Assembly: GCF_031453615.1 (NCBI RefSeq) | Contig: NZ_JAVIZT010000001.1 | Location: 2,728,001 to 2,792,000, forward strand | Direction: 5' to 3' | DNA length: 64,000 nucleotides | Origin: Microbacterium sp. SORGH_AS_0428 | GTDB lineage: Bacteria > Actinomycetota > Actinomycetes > Actinomycetales > Microbacteriaceae | Shown here: positions 54,698-63,941 of the stretch, piece by piece | How the letters are laid out: each line of letters begins with the position of its first letter | Position numbering within the stretch: the stretch's first letter is position 1 | Notes under the pieces: generated by a model | What the model was told of the DNA's origin: nothing | The model's input: only the letters and a program-made list of their open reading frames with translations | The model's database searches: none | Position numbers and translations under genes: made by a program

Positions 54698-55740
54698 GCG
54701 GCACCGCCACGCAGCGAGGAGACGCCGTTCGTGAACGCGTCGTGCATGTGCTGCGCGACCCAGCCGTCGACGGCCAGGCATGCGGCGGCGCCGAACATGA
54801 TGTCGGCGAGCAGGTCGGGCCGGTCCTCCGCGAGGGCGCCTGCGAGGTCGCGGCCCGCGATCTGCTCGTGCACGGCGTCGGCCTCGACGTGCTCGTCGAA
54901 GTAGTCGGTCACGTCGTCGCCGTAGCCGAGCCGGCGCAGGCCGTCGCCGTAGAGACGATTGGGGATCGACGACGTCATCTCGAAGGCGGCAAGGTGGCCC
55001 ACGATGGCGCCGAGCAGGCGACGGTTCAGCCCGAACATCGACATCGCGTTGTGCGAGGCCAGGGTCACGGCGGGGACGTCGTCGACGTACGCGCCGTAGC
55101 GGTCGTCGAGGCCGGCCGCGCGGATGGTGTGCGCGAAGATCTCGGCGTGCACGCGGTCGGGGCGGCCTCCGCCGTACTCGTCGGACTGGATCTCCACGAG
55201 CGCAGCCTTCGCGCGCCCGCGTAGCCGGGGGATCGCCCACGAGTGCGGGTCGGCCTCGCGCAGTGTGTAGATCGTGCGCTGGATGAGGAACTCGCGCGCC
55301 TGCTCGTCGGTCGCCTTGCGGGCGAGGTAGCGGGAAAGGCTCGGGCCGTCGTCATCGGAGGTCAGCGCGAAGAGCGCCTGTGCGACGTCGGCCGCGTCGG
55401 GGGCAGGAAGGGCGGGTACGGAGACCTCTCGACGCAAGGCGGCTTCGAACGTCGACTCGAGGAGCTGCCGGACGGTGAGGAGTTCCGCATCCCACTCCAG
55501 CGTCGCGTCGAGGCCGTCGAGCGAGCCGTAGGCGTTCGCATAGAGGCAGAAGAGCGCGAGTTGGATGTCGTCGTCGCGGACGACGTCCGTCGTCATCGAG
55601 AGGGCTTTTGCGGTCAGTGCGGCCAGATCCCCGTCTCCGGCAGCGGCGGCGAGGCGCAGTGCGACGGCCTCGCTCAGCGGGCCGCGGGCGGCGAAGGGCA
55701 GGCCGGGCAGCGTCGCCCGGGGCATGGCGGTCAGTGACAC
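54694..55740 (-). CDS. Iron-containing redox enzyme family (haem-oxygenase-like fold)
   Basis: 348 residues, all-helical. SDEYGGGRPDRVHAEIFAHTI (about 190-210), LGAIVGHLAAFEMTS (about 250-264) and DEHVEADAVHEQIA (about 290-303) supply the Glu/His ligands expected of haem-oxygenase-like diiron oxidases. Usually found beside CDGSH proteins in Actinobacteria, as here. GTG 55740 chosen because CGGAG precedes it; ATG 55773 is an alternative. Substrate unknown. Confidence 0.75.
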   Translation of the reverse strand: MSLTAMPRATLPGLPFAARGPLSEAVALRLAAAAGDGDLAALTAKALSMTTDVVRDDDIQLALFCLYANAYGSLDGLDATLEWDAELLTVRQLLESTFEAALRREVSVPALPAPDAADVAQALFALTSDDDGPSLSRYLARKATDEQAREFLIQRTIYTLREADPHSWAIPRLRGRAKAALVEIQSDEYGGGRPDRVHAEIFAHTIRAAGLDDRYGAYVDDVPAVTLASHNAMSMFGLNRRLLGAIVGHLAAFEMTSSIPNRLYGDGLRRLGYGDDVTDYFDEHVEADAVHEQIAGRDLAGALAEDRPDLLADIMFGAAACLAVDGWVAQHMHDAFTNGVSSLRGGAA

Positions 55741-55830
55741 GAGTGCTCCGATCGTTCGGGGGAACGTCTGCATCTCACCCGTTCCCGCGCTGAGGCGAAG
55801 GGGGCTTGACACATCGGAGCGTGCGGCGCG

Positions 55831-56274
55831 TCAGTCCCCCCGATGCCGGCTGCGCACCCGGAACCACAGGGTGAGCTCCCCGATCGCCCGCAGCACGTTG
55901 TCCGGGTCGTCCTCGTCGCCGAGGTCGTCGAACGTGTCCCTGAAGCCGTCGGGGGCGGGATGCGAGGGCGGCGAGATGGGTTCGTACCCCATGCTCCACT
56001 CCGAGAACCGTCGCTCGCCGATCTCCTCATCCCGGACGATCCGCACATCGCCGTGCCGCGGGTCGGCCTGGATGACCCGCATCAGCTCGCGCACCGCCGC
56101 ATCCGGGCCCTCGAGGATCTGGATGAAGTGTCCCGCTCGGTAGAGAAGCATGCCGGTGATCCCGCGGCGAGCGTTCGACTCCCGGCTGATGGAGAGCAGT
56201 TGCTCCAGGTCGGGGTCGGTGAAGGGGGCGCGCGCGTGACTGGTGTAGACGACGGAGATCAACGGGTCGGTCAC
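55831..56274 (-). CDS. BLUF-domain blue-light photoreceptor
   Basis: 147 residues. All FAD-pocket residues are present at the AppA spacing: Tyr10, Asn34, Gln52, Trp93 and Met95 (AppA 21, 45, 63, 104, 106). RGITGMLLY and HFIQILEG are typical. A short acidic C-terminal tail of about 45 residues follows, with no EAL or cyclase domain, so it must signal through a partner protein. Follows two small overlapping genes, 13 bases apart, probably one operon. Confidence 0.93.
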   Translation of the reverse strand: MTDPLISVVYTSHARAPFTDPDLEQLLSISRESNARRGITGMLLYRAGHFIQILEGPDAAVRELMRVIQADPRHGDVRIVRDEEIGERRFSEWSMGYEPISPPSHPAPDGFRDTFDDLGDEDDPDNVLRAIGELTLWFRVRSRHRGD

Positions 56275-56287
56275 GGTGGGGGCTCCT

Positions 56288-56515
56288 TCAGCGCCGGACG
56301 GGATGCGGGCGCGGCGGCTGCGCGGTGAGCGCGCTCATCGCGTGGGTGATCACGGTGAAGCGCCCCGCGGGGCGCGAGTGCATGTCGAAGGCGGCGAACA
56401 CGCCGTCGTTCTGTCGCTCGATGTAGCCCAGGAACTCGCCCCACCTGCTTCCGACGTGGAAGCCGTCCTCGACGCGCGCCCAGACGACGCCCGCGGCGTT
56501 CGGATCCGTCGTCAT
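56288..56515 (-). CDS. Small hypothetical protein in the BLUF operon
   Basis: 75 residues, ATG 56515. The core VWARVEDGFHVGSRWGEFLGYIERQNDGVFAAFD looks like a small beta-sheet protein; TVITHAMSALTA may form a helix. No cysteines or membrane segment. Overlaps the preceding small gene by ATGA and precedes BLUF. Unknown family. Confidence 0.65.
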   Translation of the reverse strand: MTTDPNAAGVVWARVEDGFHVGSRWGEFLGYIERQNDGVFAAFDMHSRPAGRFTVITHAMSALTAQPPRPHPVRR

Positions 56516-56706
56516 GATGCGGCCCCTCCGTTCTGACGATGCGCCGCGCAGATCGCCTCGATGGCCTCTCGGTGGGAGCTGTGCAGGTACAGGGAGCGGT
56601 AGCTCAGAGAGAAGCTGTCGGGGGTGATGGCGTCGGTGTAGTACACGACGATGGCGCTGTCGAGCCCGAGCAGCCGCTGCACCTCCGTGTTCACGCGCTC
56701 AGGCAC
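56512..56706 (-). CDS. Small hypothetical protein, first gene of the BLUF operon
   Basis: 64 residues from GTG 56706 (a second GTG lies at 56694). An N-terminal helix (NTEVQRLLGL), a Tyr- and Ser-rich middle (VYYTDAITPDSFSLSYRSLYLHSSH) and a C-terminal helix (EAIEAICAAHRQ). Overlaps the 75-residue gene. Size and position recall connector proteins controlled by BLUF receptors in enterobacteria, but there is no visible similarity. Confidence 0.55.
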   Translation of the reverse strand: MPERVNTEVQRLLGLDSAIVVYYTDAITPDSFSLSYRSLYLHSSHREAIEAICAAHRQNGGAAS

Positions 56707-56835
56707 GCTCGCGCCGCTCGTCGATCGAGGCGGCGGACGTCGGGGTACGTGCCGTCATGTCACGAACGTACGCGATGGGGTCCGCCGGCTGGTGGGGCTT
56801 GCGCAGCAGGGCGGGATCGCTTCGCCGACCTGGTG

Positions 56836-57477
56836 TCAGGCGATGAGGCTCGTTCCGCATTCCGCGCAGAAGCGGGACGTGCCCGGGTTCTCCGCGCGGC
56901 AACCCCCGCACACGCGGACGCTCACCAGCGAAGCCCCGCACTCCCCGCAGAACTTGCCGCCGTGCGACTGCGCGCCGCACGAAGGGCAGCGCGGCTGAGC
57001 CTGACGGCCGAGGTCGACGCCGCCGACCAGGTCCACTGTCTCCAGCCGCTGACGCATCTGCTGGCGCCGAGCCTCGGCCTGCAGCTGCGCGAGCTCCTCG
57101 GTGAGGGCGGGGGAGCAGCGCACGCACTGGCCGACCTGGTCGTTCCAGCACACGTCGCCGCATACCCAGTCGCTGCAACCGCGGCACTGGTGGAATCGTG
57201 GGCCGATCTCCGCGGTGGCGGCGCGCAGCGCCTCGTCCTTCGCGGGGGAGTTGGTGCTGCGGTCCAGCAGGTTCTCCGCCATCGAGGTGAACTGCGACAG
57301 CTGGCCGCCGAAGAGGTTGCCGAGACCGCGGGCGATCTTCTGTCCGGCTGCTCGCGGGTCGCGACGGAACGCCGAGCGGTAGCCGTTGCCGCAGCGCTCG
57401 CAGCGGAACTCGAACTGATAGCCGTCGGCGTTGGAGAGGTCGCTGAAGTTGTCGGTGAACGGCACGTGTTCAGACAT
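56836..57477 (-). CDS. Multi-zinc-ribbon protein
   Basis: 213 residues. CERCGNGYRSAF (residue about 26) opens a zinc ribbon; CRGCSDWVCGDVCWNDQVGQC forms a second metal cluster (about 98-120); after a coiled-coil-like helix (ALTEELAQLQAEARRQQMRQ) the C-terminus has a double zinc ribbon (CPSCG...CGECGASL, CGGCRAENP...CAECGTSL). No catalytic domain. Probably a scaffold or nucleic-acid/protein binder. Confidence 0.8.
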   Translation of the reverse strand: MSEHVPFTDNFSDLSNADGYQFEFRCERCGNGYRSAFRRDPRAAGQKIARGLGNLFGGQLSQFTSMAENLLDRSTNSPAKDEALRAATAEIGPRFHQCRGCSDWVCGDVCWNDQVGQCVRCSPALTEELAQLQAEARRQQMRQRLETVDLVGGVDLGRQAQPRCPSCGAQSHGGKFCGECGASLVSVRVCGGCRAENPGTSRFCAECGTSLIA

Positions 57478-57621
57478 GTCACTCCTGAGGAGAGTCGGTC
57501 GGGTCCGAGGGGGAATCGGATGCCTCGTGCCGGTGCGCCCGTGCGCGATCTGCGTCCTGATCAGACGATAACACCGTGGATTCGGGGTCCAGAACCGCTG
57601 TGGATTGCCGCATCCGATCGA

Positions 57622-58281
57622 TCAGTGGGCGAGGCTCGAGACGAGGTTGATCGTCGCCGCGACGACCACGACGCCGAGCAGGAACGACAGGAGCGCGTGG
57701 CGAAGGGCCTCGCGCCGGATGGTGCTGCTGGTGATTGTGGTGTCCGACACCTGGTAGGTCATGCCGAGCGTGAAGGCAAGGTAGGCGAAGTCTCGATAGG
57801 CGGGGGGATCGGGCTGATTGAAGTCGATGCCGCCGTGCTGCGCGTAGTAGAGCGCCGCGTAGCGGAGGCTGAAGAGCACGTGGATGAGGAACCATGACGC
57901 GGCCACCGTGACGACCGCGATGCCGGCGAGTTCGAGCCGGGCCGAGTTCGAGCTCACGGTGCCCGCCTCCACCAGCACGAGCGCGATGGCGCCGAAGCTC
58001 GCGAGGCTGGCCAGCACGAGCAGGGTCTGCGCGGTCGTCCGGGTCGGGTCCTCGCGGGTCGCGTGCTGCTCGGTCTGGGTGGCATCCAGACGCAGGATGC
58101 CGAGCCACACCCACAGTGAGAAGGTGCCGGCCCCCGCGATCCAGCCGATGGCGGGTGCGTAGATCCATGAGGCCGTCAGTCCCACGGCGACGGTGACGAT
58201 GACGAACACACCGAACAGGACCGTGACCCGCCAGCCGGCGCGGTGGCGGCGCGCGGAGAAGTCCGTGGCCGGGGTGCTCAC
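57622..58281 (-). CDS. DUF1345 membrane protein
   Basis: 219 residues from GTG 58281. Five to six hydrophobic segments; YRDFAYLAFTLGMTYQVSDTTITSSTIRREALRHALLSFLLG (about 158-200) contains the DUF1345 core with the ion-channel-like TxxMTYQVSDT. Function unknown, possibly a small cation channel. Divergent from the next small membrane gene. Confidence 0.8.
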   Translation of the reverse strand: MSTPATDFSARRHRAGWRVTVLFGVFVIVTVAVGLTASWIYAPAIGWIAGAGTFSLWVWLGILRLDATQTEQHATREDPTRTTAQTLLVLASLASFGAIALVLVEAGTVSSNSARLELAGIAVVTVAASWFLIHVLFSLRYAALYYAQHGGIDFNQPDPPAYRDFAYLAFTLGMTYQVSDTTITSSTIRREALRHALLSFLLGVVVVAATINLVSSLAH

Positions 58282-58414
58282 GGGCGGACCGTTCGCTCTT
58301 GCATACCCGGATCGTACGGCGTGCGAGGGGTGGGTTGCCCTGTGCATTGCCGTGACGCGCGGGTCGCGCCACACTGAACTCGATGCGGTGCATCAGCCGG
58401 AACGGGGGGGAGAG

Positions 58415-58786
58415 GTGAGAGACGAGGACGCTCTTGCGACACACGAGGTGCTGGCTGGGTGGGGAATCCAGAACGATGATGCCGGGGGCGTCTCCGAGCC
58501 GTTGGAGCAGGCGACGACCGACGGGCGCTCCCGCCTGGTCGCGCGAGTACTGCTCATCGTCGCTGGCCTTGCCGGCATCGCAGGCGGGTTCGTCATCGCC
58601 GGGCAGGGGGCGGCCTATCTCTTGGCTCAGACGGCTCTCTTTCCCTGGCTGATCCGACTCGGGCCCGAGTACCTCGACGTCATGGTCCCCTCGGTGCTCA
58701 TTCTCGTCGGCGGTGCGCTGCTCGCGTTCGTGGGGTTCGGTGTGATCATGGTGTCCTTCCATCTAGGGCGGACCCGCCACCGCTGA
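58415..58786 (+). CDS. Small two-helix membrane protein
   Basis: 123 residues from GTG 58415, with GGGGGGAGAG just upstream. Hydrophilic start, two hydrophobic helices (about 43-73 and 86-115) and a basic end. An open extension upstream to 58193 overlaps the divergent DUF1345 gene and is unlikely. No family recognised. Confidence 0.55.
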   Translation: MRDEDALATHEVLAGWGIQNDDAGGVSEPLEQATTDGRSRLVARVLLIVAGLAGIAGGFVIAGQGAAYLLAQTALFPWLIRLGPEYLDVMVPSVLILVGGALLAFVGFGVIMVSFHLGRTRHR

Positions 58787-58796
58787 CGCCGCGGCG

Positions 58797-59645
58797 TCAG
58801 CGGTGCTCCCCTTCGAACAGGTGCTTGTTGTCTTCGACCCATCGGTGGAACGTGCGAGACGGCTTGCCGGTGATGCGCGTGTACTCGTCGGACAGCGCGG
58901 GACGGGCGCCGACCGCCTCGCGCCAGTCCTTGATGATCTGGCGCACCCAGACCTCCGGAACATGACGTGAGAGCATCGCTGCCGACTCCGCTTCCGTCTG
59001 CTCGGTCACCGAGAGCGGCCGTCCGATGACGTCGCCGATGATCTCGATCTGCTCGCGCAGCGTGAGGCGCTCGGGGCCGCTGAGCGACGGCGCCTGCCCG
59101 ATCAGAGTGTCCGAGGTCATGGCGACCACAGCGACATCGGCGATGTCCTGTTCGTGGATGGGGGCCTGCACCGCATCCGGGTAGGGGAGCGGGACCGCAC
59201 CGTCGCTCTTGATGCTCCAGCTCCACCGCGCCGCATTGCTGGCGAACCCGCCGGGTCGGAGGAACGTGTAGGCGAGTCCCGACTCTTCCACCGCTCGCTC
59301 GACACGAAGGAAGCGGCCGCCATTGAAGTCCTCTGCCGCCCCCGGCAGTGTGACGGCGCTGGATGACAGCAACACGACATGCTGGACGCCGGCGGCGGCA
59401 AGTGCGTTCAGCAGTGGCTTCGGTGCAGCGAGGTCTGCGTAGAGGAACACCCGATCGACGTCCGCGAGAGCGTCGGCGAAGGATGCGGGATCGTCGAGGT
59501 CCGCGGCGAAGGTCGGCACGGAGACGGGCAGAGTCAGCTTCTCGGGTGAACGACTGGTGGCATGAACCTCCGCTCCGCGCTCGAGGAGGCCTTCGACCAC
59601 CGCACCGCCCACGGCGCCGCTCGCACCCACCACCAGAACCGACAT
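58797..59645 (-). CDS. NmrA-like NAD(P)-binding oxidoreductase
   Basis: 282 residues. Atypical short-chain dehydrogenase: VLVVGASGAVGGAV (NADP loop, about 3-16), SSSAVTLPG, LRPGGFASNA (no Tyr-x-x-x-Lys pair), and a C-terminal LTLREQIEIIGDVIGRPL segment, as in NmrA/QOR2-type quinone or redox-sensor proteins. ATG 59645 has GAGGAG upstream. Divergent from a TetR gene with palindromic sites between, so it is probably that regulator's target. Confidence 0.85.
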   Translation of the reverse strand: MSVLVVGASGAVGGAVVEGLLERGAEVHATSRSPEKLTLPVSVPTFAADLDDPASFADALADVDRVFLYADLAAPKPLLNALAAAGVQHVVLLSSSAVTLPGAAEDFNGGRFLRVERAVEESGLAYTFLRPGGFASNAARWSWSIKSDGAVPLPYPDAVQAPIHEQDIADVAVVAMTSDTLIGQAPSLSGPERLTLREQIEIIGDVIGRPLSVTEQTEAESAAMLSRHVPEVWVRQIIKDWREAVGARPALSDEYTRITGKPSRTFHRWVEDNKHLFEGEHR

Positions 59646-59664
59646 CACGTACTCCTCTCGATAA

Positions 59665-59707
59665 CGAACGATGTTCGCGAACAGTATTCGTTACGAACGA
59701 CGTTCGT
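59665..59707. promoter_or_regulatory. Two palindromic TetR-type operators
   Basis: CGAACGATGTTCG (59665-59677) and ACGAACGACGTTCGT (59693-59707) share CGAAC/GTTCG half-sites and sit in the gap between the NmrA-like gene and the TetR gene, spaced about 29 bases. Likely bound by the adjacent regulator, controlling both directions. Confidence 0.75.
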
Positions 59708-59728
59708 GTCAACTGATACGCTCGGCGC

Positions 59729-60403
59729 ATGGATTCGACAGGCGATGGGCGAACCCGCCGCGGCAGATCCGCCAAGGCTCCCCTGTCTCGGCAGGCGATT
59801 CTGGATGCGGCGAAGGAACTGGTGCGCGATCACGGGGTCGACGAGCTGACCCTTCGACGGGTCGCGGATCGCGTCGAGACGGGGCCCGCATCCCTGTATG
59901 CGTACTTCGCCAACCGTGACGTGCTGCTCGAACACCTTCTCGACGCGGCCTACAGCGAGGTGGAGCTCGTCGAGATCGCCGGCGACGGCTGGAAGCATGC
60001 GCTCGCCGCCACGATCGGCAACACCATCGACGCCCTTGGCCGCTACCCCGGACTCGGAGCCGTCGCGCTCGGGACCATTCCGACGCTGCCGGGTGCGCTG
60101 CGGCTCGCAGAGCACGAGCTGGCTCTCATGGATGCGGGGGGTGTGTCGGACGAGCGCGCCGCGTTGGCGGTCGATCTCATCGCCCAGTTCGCCGCATCCA
60201 CCGCCGTCGAACGAGCTGTGCGTCACGAGGATTCTCGCGGTGCTGCGCAGCGCGGACGCGTACGGGCGGCGTACCAGCAGGCTGATTCCGAACGGTTCCC
60301 CCGGGTCGCGCGATCCGCCGCGTTGCTGACCGGTCCGGGGGAGGAGGCTCGCCGGGCCTTCGCGATCGACCTCATCGTGAACGGGATCGAGCGCTCCGAA
60401 TGA
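59729..60403 (+). CDS. TetR-family transcriptional regulator
   Basis: 224 residues. N-terminal HTH (about 20-66): LSRQAILDAAKELVRDHG, LRRVADRVETGPASLYAYF, NRDVLLEHLL. The C-terminal ligand domain resembles the TetR_C-type with AALAVDLIAQF. Basic N-terminal leader (RTRRGRSAK). Likely represses itself and the NmrA-like gene through the operators just upstream. Confidence 0.92.
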   Translation: MDSTGDGRTRRGRSAKAPLSRQAILDAAKELVRDHGVDELTLRRVADRVETGPASLYAYFANRDVLLEHLLDAAYSEVELVEIAGDGWKHALAATIGNTIDALGRYPGLGAVALGTIPTLPGALRLAEHELALMDAGGVSDERAALAVDLIAQFAASTAVERAVRHEDSRGAAQRGRVRAAYQQADSERFPRVARSAALLTGPGEEARRAFAIDLIVNGIERSE

Positions 60404-60635
60404 GTGCGCGTGCGACGCGGGTGGTATGACTCGTCCGCGATGACCGATTGGGACCGTGGAGCGCTCTCTCACTGTCGAGCAGTCTTTGGGTGTCGGCCCA
60501 GAGTCGCGCCTACCGACGCGGACCGTTGTCGGACACCCTTGGCGTGATGGCTCTCGTCCCCGGGCTGTCCATCAGTCGCCCGTCCTTGCGTCCAAGGGTG
60601 ACCGCCAGGGCGGTCATCAGTGCCGCGCGGCCCTA

Positions 60636-60656
60636 GGATACCCCAGGGGGGTATCC
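60636..60656 (+). promoter_or_regulatory. CsoR-type operator upstream of the CopB-like gene
   Basis: GGATACCCC-AGG-GGGGTATCC is a perfect 9-bp inverted repeat with a 3-base spacer, the classical copper-sensing CsoR site. TATCCT (60652-60657) may be the -10 box it covers. The gap 60404-60692 before the ATPase holds, besides this, only a small hairpin at about 60597-60614. No csoR gene is in the window. Confidence 0.85.
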
Positions 60657-60692
60657 TGAACCCGCGGGCGCCGTCCGCGGAGGGAGGGCAGG

Positions 60693-62802
60693 ATGTCGCA
60701 CGAGCACATGCCGCATCGCACCGAAGCGGCACGTCACGAAACCGAGGTGCACGATCAGCACGCCGGTATGACGCACGGCGGGCACGCGCATGGTGGGCAC
60801 GCAGGTCACGGTGACCATGTCACTCGATTCCGTCGGCTCTTCTGGGTGATGCTCGTGATCGCGGTGCCGGTGGTCGCCTTCTCGGGCATGTTCTCGATGC
60901 TGCTCGGCTATCCGCTTCCCGACGGCGCCTGGGTCGGATGGGTCTCCCCACTGCTGGGTGCGGTCATGTACTTCTGGGGCGGATGGCCGTTCCTCACCGG
61001 CGCGGTGTCCGGAGGTGCGAGCGCTCCGACCAGGGATGATGCTGCTGATCGCACTCGCCATCACGGTCGCGTTCGTCGCATCACTCGGTGCGAGCCTCGG
61101 GCTCCTCGATCACGAGCTCGACTTCTGGTGGGAACTGGCGCTTCTGATCGTCATCATGTTGCTCGGCCACTGGATCGAGATGCGCTCACTTGCGCAGACG
61201 ACGTCGGCCCTCGACTCCCTGGCGGCCTTGCTGCCGGACGAGGCTGAGGTCGTCGACGGCGATGACACACGAACGGTCGCCCCCTCCGACCTCCGGGTCG
61301 GCGACGTCGTCGTGGTGCGCCCCGGCGGACGCGTTCCGGCCGATGGTCGCGTCGTCGCCGGCTCGGCCAGCATGGACGAATCGATGATCACGGGGGAATC
61401 TCGCACAGTACCCCGCGCCGAGGGCGCGGCGGTGGTGGCCGGAACCATCGCGACCGACTCGTCGATCCGGGTCCAGATCACTGCGGTCGGCGACGGTACG
61501 GCTCTCGCCGGTATCCAGCGTCTCGTCGCCCAAGCACAGAACTCGTCGTCGCGGGCTCAGCGGATCGCGGATCGGGCCGCGGCATGGCTGTTCTGGTTCG
61601 CGCTCGGCGCTGCGGTCGTGACGGCTGTCGTGTGGAGCCTGGTCGGGCTGCCCGATGAGGCGGTGGTGCGGACGATCACGGTTCTCGTCATCGCCTGCCC
61701 GCATGCGCTCGGGCTCGCCATCCCGCTCGTCGTCTCGATCGCGACGGAGCGCGCGGCCCGCGGTGGCGTCCTGATCAAGGACCGCCTCGCGCTCGAGCGG
61801 ATGCGCGTCGTCGACACCGTGCTGTTCGACAAGACCGGCACGCTGACGAAGGGCGAGCCCACCGTGACCGGCATCGAGAGCACAGGGCACCTGACCCGCG
61901 ACGACGTGCTCGCCCTCGCGGCCGCTGCGGAGTCCGAATCCGAGCATCCGATCGCCCGTGCCATCGTCGCTTCAGCCCGCGAACGTGGCGCACGCATCCC
62001 GAGCGCTTCGGATGTCAGCTCCTCTCCGGCCGTCGGCGTCTCGGCGACGGTCGACGGGAGGACGATCAGGGTCGGTGGACCGAATCTTCTGACCGAAGAG
62101 GACGCGCGGGAGTTGCCTGTCGCCGATGTCTGGCGAGAGGAAGGCGCCATCATCCTGCACGTGCTCGCCGATGGGGACGTGATCGGCGCGTTGCGCCTCG
62201 CTGACGCCGTGCGTGCGGAATCTCGTCAGGCGATCGATGCGCTGCACGCGCTGCGGCGCGAGGTCGTGATGATCACGGGCGACGCGGAGGCCGTGGCGAA
62301 CTCCGTGGCCAGGGAGCTCGGCATCGATCGCGTCTTCGCGGGCGTCCGTCCTGAGGACAAGGGTGACAGGGTGAGAGAGCTCCAGTCCGAGGGGCGGGTC
62401 GTCGCGATGGTCGGCGATGGCGTCAACGATGCGCCCGCTCTCGCGCAGGCCGACGTCGGCATCGCGATCGGTGCCGGGACCGACGTGGCGATCGCCTCGG
62501 CCGGGGTGATCCTGGCCGGTTCTGATCCGCGTTCGGTGCTGTCCGTCATCCAGCTCTCTCGTGCGTCCTACCGGAAGATGACGCAGAACCTCTGGTGGGC
62601 GGCGGGGTACAACCTGCTGTCGGTGCCGTTGGCGGCGGGGGTGCTGGCGCCTCTGGGATTCGTGCTTCCGATGTCGGTCGGAGCGATCCTGATGTCGGCG
62701 TCGACCGTCGTGGTGGCGGTCAACGCGCAGCTCCTGCGCCGTCTGGATCTGCGGCCGGAGACGAGTGTGCGCGAGATACTCGGCGAGGCCGCCCGGGCCT
62801 AG
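60693..62802 (+). pseudogene. CopB-type P1B metal-transporting ATPase, broken by a one-base frameshift
   Basis: First frame (from ATG 60693): His-rich N-terminus (HGGHAHGGHAGHGDH) and two membrane helices up to FLTGAVS. The rest is in another frame from PGMMLLIALAITV to the end: actuator TGES, CPH metal motif in TM6 (P1B-3 class, copper or silver), DKTGT phosphorylation site, HP motif SEHPIARAI and MVGDGVND. Deleting one G at 61011-61012 (TCCGGAGG) joins the halves into about 702 residues. Either a disabled gene or an assembly error. GAGGGAGGG lies before the ATG. Confidence 0.85.
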
Positions 62803-62821
62803 CGCCGAGCATGCTCGCCGA

Positions 62822-63313
62822 TCAGTCCGTCGCCACCCGCACCGGCGACCCGCCGGTCAGCGCTGCGAGCTGCTCGAACGTCAGCGGCATGACCGTGTGC
62901 GGCGTGCCGCCCGCTGCCCAGATCGTCTCGTAGTCGCTCAGAGCCGTGTCGATCACGGTTCGGATCGGTGCGGGATGTCCCACCGGCGCCACGCCGCCGA
63001 TGGCTTGGCCGGTGATCGCGCGAACCTGCTTCGCCGAAGCCATGACGATCGTCGCGGCCTCCAGCTGAGCCGCCAGGATGTCGGTGTCGACGCGATGCCG
63101 ACCGCTGGTCATCACCAGCACCGGTTCGTCGTCGGCCAGGAACAGGAGGCTGCTCGCGATCGCTCCGACCACGCATCCGAGTGCGGCAGCGGCGTCGGCG
63201 GCGGTGCGGGTCGAATCGGGGAGTTCGCGCACCCGCGAGGCGATCCCCGCATCCGCCAGGTGCTGCTGGACGATCCGGCTCCGTTCGGGCAGGTTCTGCT
63301 GGTCATCGGTCAT
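62822..63313 (-). CDS. YbaK/ProXp-like aminoacyl-tRNA deacylase
   Basis: 163 residues. YbaK fold trans-editing domain: AADAAAALGCVVGAIASSLLF, LVMTSGRHRVD, AIGGVAPVGHP near the catalytic loop (GxxxPxGH), and DYETIWAAGGTPHTVMPLTFEQL at the end. Removes wrongly attached amino acids from tRNA. ATG 63313 lies inside the XRE-cupin gene end (11-base overlap), so they form an operon. Confidence 0.88.
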   Translation of the reverse strand: MTDDQQNLPERSRIVQQHLADAGIASRVRELPDSTRTAADAAAALGCVVGAIASSLLFLADDEPVLVMTSGRHRVDTDILAAQLEAATIVMASAKQVRAITGQAIGGVAPVGHPAPIRTVIDTALSDYETIWAAGGTPHTVMPLTFEQLAALTGGSPVRVATD

Positions 63314-63854
63314 GGGTGAGATGTCCTTCCTCGGAGCCGGTGTGTGATGGATAGTGCATGAGCAGGATCACGTCGGCGGTGTCGTCGAGTGCCTGGAACC
63401 GATGTGGCACATCCCCCGAGTAGCGGAGGCTCTCGCCGACGCCCAGCTCCTGCTCGCCACCTCTCGGCCCGACGCGGACTCGCCCGCGGATGACGGTGAC
63501 CGTCTCCTCGATGCCGTGAGCGTGCGCGGCGGACTCCTGGCGATCGGGCATGAGAGTGGCACGGTAGGCCTCGACCAGGGTCGCGCCCACCGTCCATCTG
63601 CCGAGCAGCGTCGCGGATACGGAGGCGCCGGTCACCGGCTGAGCGTCGGCCCCGCTGCCGGAGACGAGGGCGCCCAGGGGTGCGTCGAGTGCGGTCGTCA
63701 GGGCGAACAGGGTGTCGAGGCGTGCACCTCGGCGATCGTTCTCCAGCTCGGAGATCGTGCCCTTGCCGATCCCGCTCACGCGAGCGAGCGAGGAGAGCGA
63801 CATGCCGCGGTCCTCGCGGAGCCGTCGCAGGCGCGTGCCCACCGAGTCGTCCAT
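63303..63854 (-). CDS. XRE-family regulator with cupin domain
   Basis: 183 residues. HTH at about 6-62 (RLRRLREDRGMSLSSLARVSGIGKGTISELEN) followed by a cupin barrel (about 100-175) with AHAHGIEETVTVIRGRVRVG and SGDVPHRFQAL, giving His/Glu ligands. Such regulators sense small ligands and control neighbouring genes. Overlaps the YbaK-like gene. Confidence 0.9.
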   Translation of the reverse strand: MDDSVGTRLRRLREDRGMSLSSLARVSGIGKGTISELENDRRGARLDTLFALTTALDAPLGALVSGSGADAQPVTGASVSATLLGRWTVGATLVEAYRATLMPDRQESAAHAHGIEETVTVIRGRVRVGPRGGEQELGVGESLRYSGDVPHRFQALDDTADVILLMHYPSHTGSEEGHLTHDR

Positions 63855-63941
63855 GTCTCACCACCGTTCTGAAAACAGAACGATACGGGTGCGCTGCGAC
63901 CCGCCGCAACTTCGGGGGCGCTGGGTCGGTTGCGTCTCCGC

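Noticed and set aside
60404..60692. Small gene between TetR and CopB-like genes
   Set aside because: Open frames here are short, lack ribosome sites and overlap the CsoR-type operator.
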